In this document: one piece after another, positions 34,030 to 43,523 of the stretch | Numbering within the stretch: the stretch's first letter is position 1 | How the letters are laid out: each line of letters begins with the position of its first letter | From: DATFVA01 sp963774455 | GTDB taxonomy: Bacteria; Bacteroidota; Ignavibacteria; Ignavibacteriales; Ignavibacteriaceae | Assembly (NCBI GenBank): GCA_963774455.1 | Contig: CAVZFD010000004.1 | Span: forward strand, 248,001-312,000 | Length of the DNA: 64,000 nucleotides | Direction: 5' to 3' | Notes under the pieces: generated by a model | Told to the model about the DNA's origin: nothing | Databases searched by the model: none | The model's input: the letters and a program-made list of their open reading frames with translations, nothing else | Made by a program: the position numbers and the translations under genes

Positions 34030-35094
34030 ATGAAAAAAAATATAAAAACTTATGTTATTATTGGAATAGTAATAATAGTACTCATCGTTCTGGCTATTCC
34101 TAAATTAAAATCTACAGAAAACAAACCGGGAGGCAATAGCTTTGGTTCTGCCGGTCCTCTCCCGGTAAAAGCATATATTACCAAATACCAGGCGCTTGAT
34201 AACAAGGTGTTGACTACTGGTACTGTACTAGCCAACGAAGAAGTTGATCTTAAAAGTGAAGTACCCGGAAAGATCACAAAAATACTCTTTAAGGAAGGAA
34301 GTTATGTAAAAGCGGGCGACCTGCTTGTGAAGATAAATGATGCAGATCTGCAGGCGCAGCTTCAGAGTGCAAAGTCACGTCTTGAGCTTCAGAAAGATAC
34401 TGAGTACAGGCAGAAGCAGCTGCTCGAAAAAGAGGCGATCAGCCAGGAGGACTATGATATGACCGCCAACCAGCTCCAGATTAACGAAGCGGAAGTTGAG
34501 CTGATTAAGGCACAGATTGCAAAGACAGAGATCAGGGCCCCGTTCAACGGAATTATTGGTTTAAAGAGTGTGAGTGAAGGAAGCTTTGTCACTAACTCGA
34601 TAGTGATAGCCAGCCTTCAAAATATAAATCCCATTAAAATTGATTTCTCGATACCGGAAAGATATTCGACAATGGTTGATGTCGGTGATGAGATAAACTT
34701 TTCAATCACAGGCAGTGATAAGAATTATGTTGGCAAAGTTTACGCAATCGAGCCGAAGATTGATCAGGTAACAAGGACACTCCAGCTGAGGGCTCTCTGC
34801 ACAAACACGGGCCGGGAAATTCTTCCCGGATCATTTGCTAATATACAGCTTGTACTAAAGAAAATTGAGAATGCGATCCTTATACCTTCCGAAGCATTGA
34901 TTCCTGATATAAAAGGCCAGAAAGTATTTATATACAGGAATGGGAAAGCTGCTCCCCAGGAAGTAGGCACAGGAATAAGAACTGATATAAATGTCCAGCT
35001 AACCTCAGGCGTCAGCGAAGGCGATACGATAATTACATCCGGAATGCTTCAGATGCGTCCCGGTGCACCGGTAACTATTTCAGAGTTTGAATAA
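34030..35094 (+). CDS. RND efflux periplasmic adaptor (membrane fusion protein)
   Basis: The 354-residue protein has one N-terminal membrane helix (IVIIVLIVLAIPKL). The adaptor order follows: a beta-barrel/lipoyl half (VDLKSEVPGKITKILFKEGSYVKAGDLLVKI), a coiled-coil hairpin (about 105-155), the returning lipoyl half (IRAPFNGIIGLKSVSEGSFV), a barrel and a membrane-proximal domain. It joins the inner-membrane RND pump to the TolC channel. The stop codon overlaps the pump gene start by 1 nt. Confidence 0.93.
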   Translation: MKKNIKTYVIIGIVIIVLIVLAIPKLKSTENKPGGNSFGSAGPLPVKAYITKYQALDNKVLTTGTVLANEEVDLKSEVPGKITKILFKEGSYVKAGDLLVKINDADLQAQLQSAKSRLELQKDTEYRQKQLLEKEAISQEDYDMTANQLQINEAEVELIKAQIAKTEIRAPFNGIIGLKSVSEGSFVTNSIVIASLQNINPIKIDFSIPERYSTMVDVGDEINFSITGSDKNYVGKVYAIEPKIDQVTRTLQLRALCTNTGREILPGSFANIQLVLKKIENAILIPSEALIPDIKGQKVFIYRNGKAAPQEVGTGIRTDINVQLTSGVSEGDTIITSGMLQMRPGAPVTISEFE

Positions 35095-38000
35095 TGAGTC
35101 TTTCATCTTTAAGCATACGGAGACCCGTACTCGCGATCGTAATGTCGATTGCGATAGTCGTACTTGGACTGCTGGGATACACGTACCTTGGTGTTCGTGA
35201 ATATCCATCCGTGGATCCCCCGATAATTACGGTAAGTACAACATATACAGGTGCTAACGCCGATGTTATCGAATCTCAGATCACCGAACCTCTTGAAGAA
35301 TCAATAAACGGTATAGCAGGGATCCGTTCTCTTACTTCTGTAAGCCGGGACGGCAGAAGCACAATTACTGTTGAATTTGAAATTGATGTTGATCTTGAGA
35401 CAGCAGCTAATGATGTGCGCGATAAGGTGTCGCGTGCTGTAAGCAACCTACCACCTGATGTTGAAAACCCTATCGTTTCGAAAGCTGATGCCGATGCTTC
35501 GCCGATTGTTTTCCTTAATGTCCAGAGCGATACAAAGAACCTGCTTCAGCTTACCGAGCTGGCCAACAATGTTTTTAAGGAAAGGTTCCAGACAATACCC
35601 GGTGTAAGCTCAGTACAGGTGTGGGGGGAAAAGAAATATGCGATGAGACTCTTGCTCGATCCTGCAAAGCTTGCTGCGTTTCATCTGACTCCTCTTGATG
35701 TAAAAAATGCAGTTAACCGGGAAAATGTTGAACTTCCTTCCGGGCTCATTGAAGGAAATAAAACAGAACTATCGATCAGGACTATCGGCCGTCTTAACGA
35801 TGCAAATGAATTTAACGACCTGATTTTAAAGGAAGAGAATGGGAATATTGTCCATCTAAAAGATGTGGGTTATGCAACTCTTGGCTCTGAAAATGAACGG
35901 ACGATTCTGAAAAGGGATGGCACCCCTATGGTGGGTATAGTCCTTATTGCCCAACCCGGTGCTAATAATATTGCTATTACTGATGAATTTTATAAGCGGC
36001 TCGAACAGATTAAAAGAGATCTTCCACCGGATATAAAAACCGGGATCGGATTCGATGTAACTGATTATATACGGGATTCAATATCCGAAGTTGAGCAGAC
36101 AATATTTATTGCGTTTGGCCTGGTTGTGCTTATAATCTTTCTCTTCTTAAGAGACTGGCGTACAACCATAATTCCTGTTATTGCAATTCCTATTTCCCTG
36201 ATCGGTGCCTTCTTTATAATGTATGCGGCAAATTTCTCTATAAATGTTCTTACACTTCTGGGGATCGTTCTAGCCATAGGTATCGTGGTGGATGATGCCA
36301 TTGTTGTACTGGAAAATATCTATACAAAAATTGAAGCGGGAGCTCACCCTGATGAAGCGGCCCGCAAAGGTTCGTCAGAGATATTCTTCGCTATACTATC
36401 AACCACTATTGCGCTTGCATCGGTTTTCCTTCCTATTATATTCCTCCAGGGATTAACAGGAAGGTTGTTCCGGGAGTTTGGAGTTGTTATCGCAGGATCC
36501 GTGCTTATTTCTGCTTTTGTTGCACTGACCCTTACTCCCATGCTCAGCTCCAGGATCCTGAAAAAAAGAGAAAAGCACAACTGGTTCTATAATAAAACCG
36601 AGCCGTTCTTCGTAAAAATGAACAGTACCTACCGGAATTCCCTCGATGCATTTTTATCAAAACGATGGACAGCCTTTTTAATAATGGGTGTATCACTTGG
36701 ATTGATATATCTCTTCTTTACTCTGATTCCGGCAGAGCTTGCTCCTCTTGAAGACAGAAGCGGACTGCGGTTATTTGCTACTGCACCGGAGGGTTCATCA
36801 TTTGATTATATGGATCACTTTATGGATAAACTTGTCGAGACCCTGAAAGACAGCATACCGGAAAGAGATGCAATTATCTCTGTTACCTCTCCCGGTTTCG
36901 GGGCTTCAAGTTCTGTGAATTCGGGATTTGCCTTTGTCATCCTTAGTAAACCGGATGAGCGCGAAAGAACCCAGCAGGAGATTGCCGATGATATTTCCCC
37001 TGTCTTATCGGATATGACTGAAGCACGTGTGTTTGTGACCCAGCAGCAGTCGATTGGACAAAGCCGGGGCGGACTGCCGGTTCAGTATGTAATACAGGCT
37101 CCCAACTTTGAAAAGCTCCGCGAATACCTTCCAAAGTTCATGGATGCGGCTCAGAAGGATCCGACTTTTACAATCGTTGATGCAAACCTAAAATTCAATA
37201 AACCCGAAATCAAGCTGGTGATAAACAGGCAGAGAGCAAGAGACCTGGGAGTTTCAACAATTGATATTGCGCAAACAATCCAATCCGCCTTCAGCGGCCA
37301 GCGTTTCGGCTATTTTATAAAGGATGGTAAACAGTACCAGGTAATCGGACAGCTTTTGCGCGACAAACGTAATGCACCGATTGATCTGAAATCTTTATAT
37401 GTGAAGAATACAAAAGACGAGCTGATACAGCTTGACAATGTTGTCCAGCTTACCGAGCAGAGTGCTCCTCCCCAGCTTTACAGGTTTAACCGGTACGTTT
37501 CGGCTACTGTATCAGCGGGACTAGCACCCGGCAAAACGATAGATGACGGTATCAAGCAAATGGACAAAATTTCAGCTAAGGTGCTGGATGAATCATTTTC
37601 CACCTCTTTAAGCGGAGCCTCTAAGGATTATGCCGAAAGTTCCTCAAGTCTCTTATTCGCTTTCCTTCTTGCAATTGGATTTATTTATCTTGTTCTTGCC
37701 GCTCAGTTTGAAAGCTTTCGGGATCCTTTTATAATCCTGTTTACAGTACCCCTTGCCATCTTCGGTGCTCTGGTGTCTCTGTGGTATTTCAATCAGACGT
37801 TGAACATATTCAGCGAAATTGGCATCATCATGCTTATAGGTATAGTAACCAAAAACGGCATCCTGATTGTTGAGTTTGCCAATCAACGTAAGGCAGCGGG
37901 GTTATCCAAACTGGAAGCAATAAAAGATGCTGCGGCAGCACGACTTCGTCCTATCCTTATGACAAGCTTATCAACGGTACTTGGAATTTTACCGATAGCT

Positions 38001-38195
38001 TTCGCACTTGGTGCGGGTTCAGAAAGCAGGGTTTCTATGGGAATAGCAGTAATCGGAGGATTAATTTTTTCAACCTTCTTAACACTTCTCATAGTTCCGG
38101 CAATTTATTCATACCTGTCTCGCAGTACGGCGACGGTATCAAACGTAACAGAGGCGGCAGAACCCGGCGGGGAAGCTGCTCTTGTCAGTAAATAA
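35094..38195 (+). CDS. RND-family multidrug efflux permease (AcrB/HAE-1 type)
   Basis: The 1033-residue protein has the full duplicated RND layout: helix 1 at the N-terminus, a large porter/funnel domain, then helices 2-6 containing GIVVDDAIVVLENI (helix 4, with the paired Asp residues of the proton relay). The second half mirrors it, with LIGIVTKNGILIVEFAN (helix 10, with the relay Lys). It exports hydrophobic compounds in exchange for protons as a trimer. No regulator gene is adjacent. It is the middle gene of an adaptor-pump-channel operon with no gap before and 6 nt after. Confidence 0.96.
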   Translation: MSLSSLSIRRPVLAIVMSIAIVVLGLLGYTYLGVREYPSVDPPIITVSTTYTGANADVIESQITEPLEESINGIAGIRSLTSVSRDGRSTITVEFEIDVDLETAANDVRDKVSRAVSNLPPDVENPIVSKADADASPIVFLNVQSDTKNLLQLTELANNVFKERFQTIPGVSSVQVWGEKKYAMRLLLDPAKLAAFHLTPLDVKNAVNRENVELPSGLIEGNKTELSIRTIGRLNDANEFNDLILKEENGNIVHLKDVGYATLGSENERTILKRDGTPMVGIVLIAQPGANNIAITDEFYKRLEQIKRDLPPDIKTGIGFDVTDYIRDSISEVEQTIFIAFGLVVLIIFLFLRDWRTTIIPVIAIPISLIGAFFIMYAANFSINVLTLLGIVLAIGIVVDDAIVVLENIYTKIEAGAHPDEAARKGSSEIFFAILSTTIALASVFLPIIFLQGLTGRLFREFGVVIAGSVLISAFVALTLTPMLSSRILKKREKHNWFYNKTEPFFVKMNSTYRNSLDAFLSKRWTAFLIMGVSLGLIYLFFTLIPAELAPLEDRSGLRLFATAPEGSSFDYMDHFMDKLVETLKDSIPERDAIISVTSPGFGASSSVNSGFAFVILSKPDERERTQQEIADDISPVLSDMTEARVFVTQQQSIGQSRGGLPVQYVIQAPNFEKLREYLPKFMDAAQKDPTFTIVDANLKFNKPEIKLVINRQRARDLGVSTIDIAQTIQSAFSGQRFGYFIKDGKQYQVIGQLLRDKRNAPIDLKSLYVKNTKDELIQLDNVVQLTEQSAPPQLYRFNRYVSATVSAGLAPGKTIDDGIKQMDKISAKVLDESFSTSLSGASKDYAESSSSLLFAFLLAIGFIYLVLAAQFESFRDPFIILFTVPLAIFGALVSLWYFNQTLNIFSEIGIIMLIGIVTKNGILIVEFANQRKAAGLSKLEAIKDAAAARLRPILMTSLSTVLGILPIAFALGAGSESRVSMGIAVIGGLIFSTFLTLLIVPAIYSYLSRSTATVSNVTEAAEPGGEAALVSK

Positions 38196-38201
38196 ATTTT
38201 A

Positions 38202-39527
38202 ATGAGGTATATGAGAGTTCTTAATATTTTATTCCTACTGGTTCTAACAATTCTTGTTAATAACAGTGTCTTTCCCCAGGAAACGCTTTCGATTGAGGAA
38301 GCTGTTAAAATCGCTCTGTCAAATAATTATTCGATAAATATTGCGAGGAATGAATCAAAGATCGCGGATAATAATTCGAATATAGGGAATGCGGGTTTTC
38401 TTCCCTCGATTGATGCCTCGGGCTCGTATCTAAAAAGTTCTAACGACACTAAACAGGAATATTTTGACGGAAGAACAATAGACCGGAATGGTGCGAAATC
38501 GACAAATATTACCGCCGGGGTAGACCTGAGCTGGACGATATTCGATGGTCTGCGGATGTTTGCAAATATTGATATGCTCAAAGAGCTGAACAGGATCGGG
38601 GAGGATAATTTCCGGGACGAAGTTGAAACAAATATGGCCGGCGTTATTGAAACGTATTACAATCTTATAAGAGAAAAGCAGGTGCTTAGTGTCCTGAACC
38701 AGGCAATTGAGATCAGTCAGGAAAGGGTAAGGATTGCAGAATCTAAAAAAGATGTGGGCACCGGCTCCAAATTTGACCTGCGGCAGGCACAGGTGGATTT
38801 AAATGAAGACCGTTCCAATCTCTTAAAAGAGGAATTAACATACGAGCAGCTTAAGGTTAACCTGAATCAACTTATGGGCAGAGATGTAAGCAATGATTTT
38901 AGTGTGACTGATACGATTCTGGTTGACAAAAACCTCAACCTGGATGACTTGAAGAGCCGTACCCTGGAAAAGAATACCACACTGCAGATTGCTAAGAAAA
39001 ACCAGAACCTTTCGGAAATAAATCTCAGACTTGCACGGGCGGAGCTTTTCCCGCAGATATCTCTTGTCGGAGGTTATGATTATACAAAGTCGGAAGCTGA
39101 GGCAGGTTTTATAAAATCAAATAATAATTATAGTTTAAGCTATGGTGTTTCTGCAAACCTTAATTTGTTCAATGGTTTAAACACCCGGAGAAAAATAGAG
39201 AATGCGCAGATCGGAATTGAGAATGGTCAGCTAAGCTACAACCGGGTGAAGACAGGGGTTGAAGCAGAATTGCTCAATACATACAAGAAATATTTAAACA
39301 GTCTTCAGCTAGTTGAACTTGAAGAAGAAAACCTGAAGGTAGCACTCGAGAGTGTCGATATTGCACTTGAAAAACTTAAGCTCGGAAACATTACCCCCCT
39401 TGAATTCAGGGAAACCCAGCGTAAGCTTATAGATGCAAAAAGCAGACTGGTTTCGGCTCAATATGATGCCAAGTCGGCTGAAACAGAACTGCTTAGGATA
39501 AGCGGACAGCTCATTACAAAAGATTAA
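38202..39527 (+). CDS. TolC-family outer-membrane efflux channel
   Basis: The 441-residue protein has a signal peptide (LNILFLLVLTILVNNSVFPQ) and two TolC-type halves rich in long alternating coiled-coil helices. It includes LSIEEAVKIALSNNYSINIARNE at the start of the first half and VGTGSKFDLRQAQVDLNEDRSNLL, the typical helix signature, with a mirrored GNITPLEFRETQRKLIDAKSRL in the second half. It forms the trimeric exit duct for the adjacent RND pump. A GAGG lies 3 nt before a second ATG at 38211, which may be the true start. Confidence 0.92.
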   Translation: MRYMRVLNILFLLVLTILVNNSVFPQETLSIEEAVKIALSNNYSINIARNESKIADNNSNIGNAGFLPSIDASGSYLKSSNDTKQEYFDGRTIDRNGAKSTNITAGVDLSWTIFDGLRMFANIDMLKELNRIGEDNFRDEVETNMAGVIETYYNLIREKQVLSVLNQAIEISQERVRIAESKKDVGTGSKFDLRQAQVDLNEDRSNLLKEELTYEQLKVNLNQLMGRDVSNDFSVTDTILVDKNLNLDDLKSRTLEKNTTLQIAKKNQNLSEINLRLARAELFPQISLVGGYDYTKSEAEAGFIKSNNNYSLSYGVSANLNLFNGLNTRRKIENAQIGIENGQLSYNRVKTGVEAELLNTYKKYLNSLQLVELEEENLKVALESVDIALEKLKLGNITPLEFRETQRKLIDAKSRLVSAQYDAKSAETELLRISGQLITKD

Positions 39528-39887
39528 CGTTTCTATAAACGGCCTCGATATAAGGAGGTTAGTCTCAAACTGAAACGCGACAATTTGTCACACTGTTTAA
39601 AATTTCAATAGCCTAAAACAGCTCATTTTCGCACTTCCCCCGTTTCTTGCATCTACCACATGCAAGGCTCATTCCCCCAATATTCTTACTGCCTGCAAAG
39701 CAAGTCTGCCATTTTGTCATACCTGTTGAATATTGAAACACACTGAATGTCCGAATAATTTTGAAAATGTTCTTCTATAGTCCTTAAAATTGCAAAAGGG
39801 CACAGCTTTATAAGTGAATATTATCGTATGGGAATCTTACCCTAAAAAATATTAAATTATTGAACATTCTTTAAGAAAAAGTACCCA
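39528..39887. promoter_or_regulatory. Non-coding region with two operator-like repeats
   Basis: This 360-nt gap has stops in all frames and no gene remnant that I recognise. Two similar sites occur: GACAATTTGTCACACTGTT around 39579-39597 and GCCATTTTGTCATACCTGTT around 39708-39727. They share a TTTGTCAyAC core, and each has a partial inverted repeat (GACAA/TTGTC in the first). A small hairpin TTGCAT/ATGCAA also lies between them. The layout suggests regulator binding upstream of the following nucleotidyltransferase gene, which begins a long co-directional run of genes. No promoter hexamers could be assigned with confidence. Confidence 0.4.
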
Positions 39888-41132
39888 ATGCATATTTGTA
39901 TTTTTGAAGATAAACAGACTGATAATTTTTATCCTCTTACACTTTCTCACCCTGTATATGATTTATTATGCGGGATGAAGACGCTAAAGGAGAAAATATT
40001 AAGATATTTCCCTGAGATTAGCTATACTCTTTTCTGCAGAGAATATCTTGAAGAGACAGTAAAACTGAATAATCCGGGCATCGAAGTAAATAAACTGGAA
40101 GACGATAATTACCTGTTTATAAACGGCAGAGTCCTGCTGAATGAGGATCTTTTTAATGTTCTTCGTAAAAACCCACAGGAAAGAGTCTTTATCCAGGATG
40201 ATATGCTGATTGCCGCCAGAATAAGTTCTGAAACTATCCGCAGAATTAAATCTAAAATCAGCTATAAGATTGACATATCCTTTTTCGAAGGGATTTCCAG
40301 GGAGAATGTTGAAGCCGATACCGTTGATTACATCTGGGATCTTATAGAGATAAACGGACATCAGCTGAAACAGGATTTCAATTACCTGAATGACCCTGGT
40401 ATTTCCGAAGAAGCCAGACTCTTCAGGGGAGTACACCTGATAAACAAGGATGATATTTTTATAGGATCAGATACAATTGTTAAACCCGGTGTTGTTATAG
40501 ATGCATCAAACGGTCCTGTATATATCGGAAAGAATGTTGAGGTAAATGCAAATAGTGTGATAGAAGGGCCAGTCTCTATCGGCGATAATTCTTTTATAAA
40601 AAGCTGTGCTACAATAAAGGAAAACGTATCTATAGGCAAAGTCTGTAAAGCCGGAGGAGAGATAGAGGATTCTATAATTATGCCTTATTCCAATAAACAG
40701 CACTCAGGTTTTCTGGGACATGCTTACCTGGGCAGCTGGATAAACATAGGCGCCGATACGAATTGCAGCGATCTGAAGAATAACTACTCAAATATAAAAG
40801 TAAACCTTAATGGCAAAACCATTGATTCGGGTCTGCAGTTTCTTGGACTAATAATGGGTGATCACTCAAAAACAGCTATAAATGCCATGTTCAATACAGG
40901 AACAATTGCCGGTTTTTCCTGTAATATTTTCGGGAGTGGATTTCCCGATAAGTTCATTCCCTCTTTTACATGGGGAGGTGCTGAAAAAACAGAAACCTAT
41001 GATGTAAAGAAGAGTATTGAAACAGCGAGGATTGTTATGAAGAGAAGAAATATAATTTTAACACCGGCAGATGAGAAACTTTTTAATACTATTTTTAACC
41101 TTACGATTGAACCTGCTGCCTTGCAGAAATGA
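39888..41132 (+). CDS. Alternative GlmU-family sugar nucleotidyltransferase
   Basis: The 414-residue protein has an N-terminal domain beginning ICIFEDKQTDNFYPLTLSHPVYDLLCGMKTL. This is characteristic of the alternative GlmU family of Bacteroidota-like bacteria, rather than the LAAGxGTRM motif of standard GlmU. The C-terminal left-handed beta-helix has hexapeptide repeats (IGKNVEVNANSVIEGPVSIGDNSFI) and a block GHAYLGSWINIGADTNCSDLKNNY like GlmU acetyltransferase sites. It probably makes UDP-GlcNAc or a related nucleotide sugar. A second, standard-type GlmU-like gene lies at 59212. Confidence 0.85.
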   Translation: MHICIFEDKQTDNFYPLTLSHPVYDLLCGMKTLKEKILRYFPEISYTLFCREYLEETVKLNNPGIEVNKLEDDNYLFINGRVLLNEDLFNVLRKNPQERVFIQDDMLIAARISSETIRRIKSKISYKIDISFFEGISRENVEADTVDYIWDLIEINGHQLKQDFNYLNDPGISEEARLFRGVHLINKDDIFIGSDTIVKPGVVIDASNGPVYIGKNVEVNANSVIEGPVSIGDNSFIKSCATIKENVSIGKVCKAGGEIEDSIIMPYSNKQHSGFLGHAYLGSWINIGADTNCSDLKNNYSNIKVNLNGKTIDSGLQFLGLIMGDHSKTAINAMFNTGTIAGFSCNIFGSGFPDKFIPSFTWGGAEKTETYDVKKSIETARIVMKRRNIILTPADEKLFNTIFNLTIEPAALQK

Positions 41133-41154
41133 ATAGAAAGAAGAATTCAGAATA

Positions 41155-42519
41155 ATGACAGAGCAATTTGAAGAACATAAAGTAAGAGATTTATATTCGG
41201 GAGTAAGAGGGCTCGCAGTAAAGATACTGAACAGGGTAGAGAGAACAGACTCATACCTCGAAAGACTGCTCGATAACGAAATGCGGAATAGTGATCTCTC
41301 CGGTTCCGATAAGGCCCTTCTGTATGAGATTGTGCACGGGGTTGTCAGGTGGATGGGCAGGCTGGACTGGGTCCTTAACGGATTTTATAAAGGACAGTTC
41401 TCTAAAGCTATTCCTAATCTGAAAAACGGACTGCGTGTAGCTTTATACCAGATCATGTTCCTCGATCGCGTGCCAGATTTCGCGGTAGTGAATGAAGCGG
41501 TGGAATTTGTGAAAAAGCTTCAGGGGCAGAAACCAGCCGACCTTACCAATGCCATCCTCCGAAATATTATAAGGAGCAAGAATGGCATTCGTTATCCCGA
41601 TCCTGAGGAAGACCTTCCCGGTTACCTAGCCGCGTACTATTCTCATCCATCCTGGATGGTGAAAAGATATCTTGCAAGATTTGGAAGGGAGGCTACAGAA
41701 AAACTCCTTATGGCAAATAACGAAAAACCTTTCCTCACTTTAAAGATTAACGCTCTTAAAACAACTCCCGAGGAATTCAGACAGCTCTTACATAAAGTTA
41801 ACCTCCGTTTCAAACCAGGAAGGTATCTCCCTGAATTTTTTAAGCTTCAGAACTTGACTAATATAACCGCCTGGGAATATTATGCTAACGGCTATTTCAA
41901 TATACAGGATGAAAGCGCAGGACTCGCCTGCCGGCTGCTTGATGCGAGGCCGGGTATGAGAGTACTTGACATGTGCGCGGCTCCCGGCGGTAAGACTGCC
42001 TACATCGCCGGATTAATGCACGATGAGGGTGAAATAATAGCCATCGACAGGTTCGAAGCAAGATTAAGAATTATGGAAAGAAATACAAAACGGCTGGGAA
42101 TAAATTCAATAAAGCTTATTGAGCAGGATGCTCTTGAATATAATGATTCCGGTTTCGACAGGGTGCTTGCCGATGTTCCCTGTTCTGGCACCGGAACAAT
42201 GTGTAAAAAACCCGATATAAAATGGAAGAAGGATCTTCTTGATATAAGGCGGATGACAGAATTGCAATATAAGCTGCTGGAGAAGGCCGCTTCACTTGTT
42301 AAACCCGGCGGTGTTGTAGTTTATAGTACATGTTCAATTGAACCTGAAGAAAACGGTGACATAGTTAATAAATTTCTTGGTAAACATCCGGAGTTTATTC
42401 TTGAAAATGCTTCAGGCTCATTCCCTTTGGAAATTATTGATGCAGACGGATGCATACAGACATTTCCTCATTCGCATCAGCTTGACGGAGCATTCGCAGC
42501 CAGGCTGGTTCGTAATTAA
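41155..42519 (+). CDS. rsmB: 16S rRNA m5C967 methyltransferase RsmB
   Basis: The 454-residue protein has an N-terminal NusB-like RNA-binding domain (about 10-150, with RGLAVKILNRVERTDSYLERLL). A RsmB/NOP-type methyltransferase domain follows: DMCAAPGGKTAYIAG (SAM-binding), ADVPCSGTGTM and VYSTCSIEPEEN. Both catalytic cysteines of the m5C mechanism are present. It methylates C967 of 16S rRNA. It is slightly longer than E. coli RsmB (429). It lies 22 nt after the alternative GlmU gene. Confidence 0.95.
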   Translation: MTEQFEEHKVRDLYSGVRGLAVKILNRVERTDSYLERLLDNEMRNSDLSGSDKALLYEIVHGVVRWMGRLDWVLNGFYKGQFSKAIPNLKNGLRVALYQIMFLDRVPDFAVVNEAVEFVKKLQGQKPADLTNAILRNIIRSKNGIRYPDPEEDLPGYLAAYYSHPSWMVKRYLARFGREATEKLLMANNEKPFLTLKINALKTTPEEFRQLLHKVNLRFKPGRYLPEFFKLQNLTNITAWEYYANGYFNIQDESAGLACRLLDARPGMRVLDMCAAPGGKTAYIAGLMHDEGEIIAIDRFEARLRIMERNTKRLGINSIKLIEQDALEYNDSGFDRVLADVPCSGTGTMCKKPDIKWKKDLLDIRRMTELQYKLLEKAASLVKPGGVVVYSTCSIEPEENGDIVNKFLGKHPEFILENASGSFPLEIIDADGCIQTFPHSHQLDGAFAARLVRN

Positions 42520-42545
42520 GTTTTTATAAATAGCGGTAGATTAAA

Positions 42546-43523
42546 ATGTTCGATCAATTAGCTGAAGAACTAAAAGAAGCGAGAATAAAAAATAACCTCA
42601 CTTTAAAGCAGTTATCAACAAGGACCAGGATAGATCTGAAGTTCCTTGAAGCTATGGAAGAAGGTAACCTTAGTTTTCTTCCTGATCTTTATGTAAAAGC
42701 TTTTATCAAAGAATGTGCTGGTGTTGTGGGGTTGGATCCCGACATTATGCTGAAGAAATATCAGGCAGCCAAAGAAGGTCTGCCGTATGAAGAATCCGAT
42801 GAGCAGGGAACTACAGAGCCCGAAGTAAAAGAAGAAAAGAATGCACCACCTGACACTTCAGCTGAAAAGCCGACGGAAAAAACTGATAAGAAACAATCAG
42901 AGAAATCCGGCAGCGGTGAAAAGACACAGAAATTTCGTAAAGTGAAACATTCGGCTCATCAGTCGGATGCAGTTTATTCCAAACCTCCTGACGCCTTCGA
43001 TTCAACTGCTCCTAAACGAAGTGAACTCGTACCGGAGAATAAAAATGTGTTTATTATAGGCGCATCAATATTGGGAGCTATTATCCTTATCGGGCTAATT
43101 TATCTGTTATTTAACCAGAGTAATGAAATAGTGGTCCCCGAAAAACCATATGATGAGGTGGTCACCGAATCACAGCAGCGGTATGAGGAAGCTCCCGTTC
43201 AGACTGCAGATTCTATTCAGAATATTGCTGTATCTGGCGATAGTCTTTACCTGCTTATACAGGCAAGCGATACTTCATGGATTAAATTAATCCTTGATAA
43301 CACCAAAGAAGAAGAGTTTATCTTATTTCCTAATTCCCAGAAATCGCTTAAGGCCGCTGATGATTTTAAGATTACCTTTGGAAGGTCTTCGGCAATAAAA
43401 CTTCAGCTTAATAATAAACCTCTTGATTTTAAGCCGACTTCAAAATCTGTTTCGCATGTTAAAATTAGTTCTAATGGTATTGAATATCTTGATAATCCTC
43501 CCAGGGCAGGTCAGGAACAATGA
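42546..43523 (+). CDS. rodZ: RodZ-like helix-turn-helix membrane protein
   Basis: The 325-residue protein begins with a HTH_25 domain (ELKEARIKNNLTLKQLSTRTRIDLKFLEAMEEG), the MreB-binding cytoplasmic domain of RodZ. A charged Lys/Glu-rich linker (about 85-160), one membrane helix (VFIIGASILGAIILIGLIYLLF, about 169-190) and a C-terminal DUF4115 beta domain follow. RodZ links MreB to cell-wall synthesis for rod shape. No mre genes lie in this window, so an alternative role as a membrane transcription-factor-like protein is not excluded. It overlaps ligA by 4 nt. Confidence 0.85.
   Translation: MFDQLAEELKEARIKNNLTLKQLSTRTRIDLKFLEAMEEGNLSFLPDLYVKAFIKECAGVVGLDPDIMLKKYQAAKEGLPYEESDEQGTTEPEVKEEKNAPPDTSAEKPTEKTDKKQSEKSGSGEKTQKFRKVKHSAHQSDAVYSKPPDAFDSTAPKRSELVPENKNVFIIGASILGAIILIGLIYLLFNQSNEIVVPEKPYDEVVTESQQRYEEAPVQTADSIQNIAVSGDSLYLLIQASDTSWIKLILDNTKEEEFILFPNSQKSLKAADDFKITFGRSSAIKLQLNNKPLDFKPTSKSVSHVKISSNGIEYLDNPPRAGQEQ

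Noticed and set aside
39797..39815. A GGGCAC-type stretch resembling the -24 element of a sigma-54 promoter.
   Set aside because: The required GC at the -12 position is TA here, so it does not meet the consensus.
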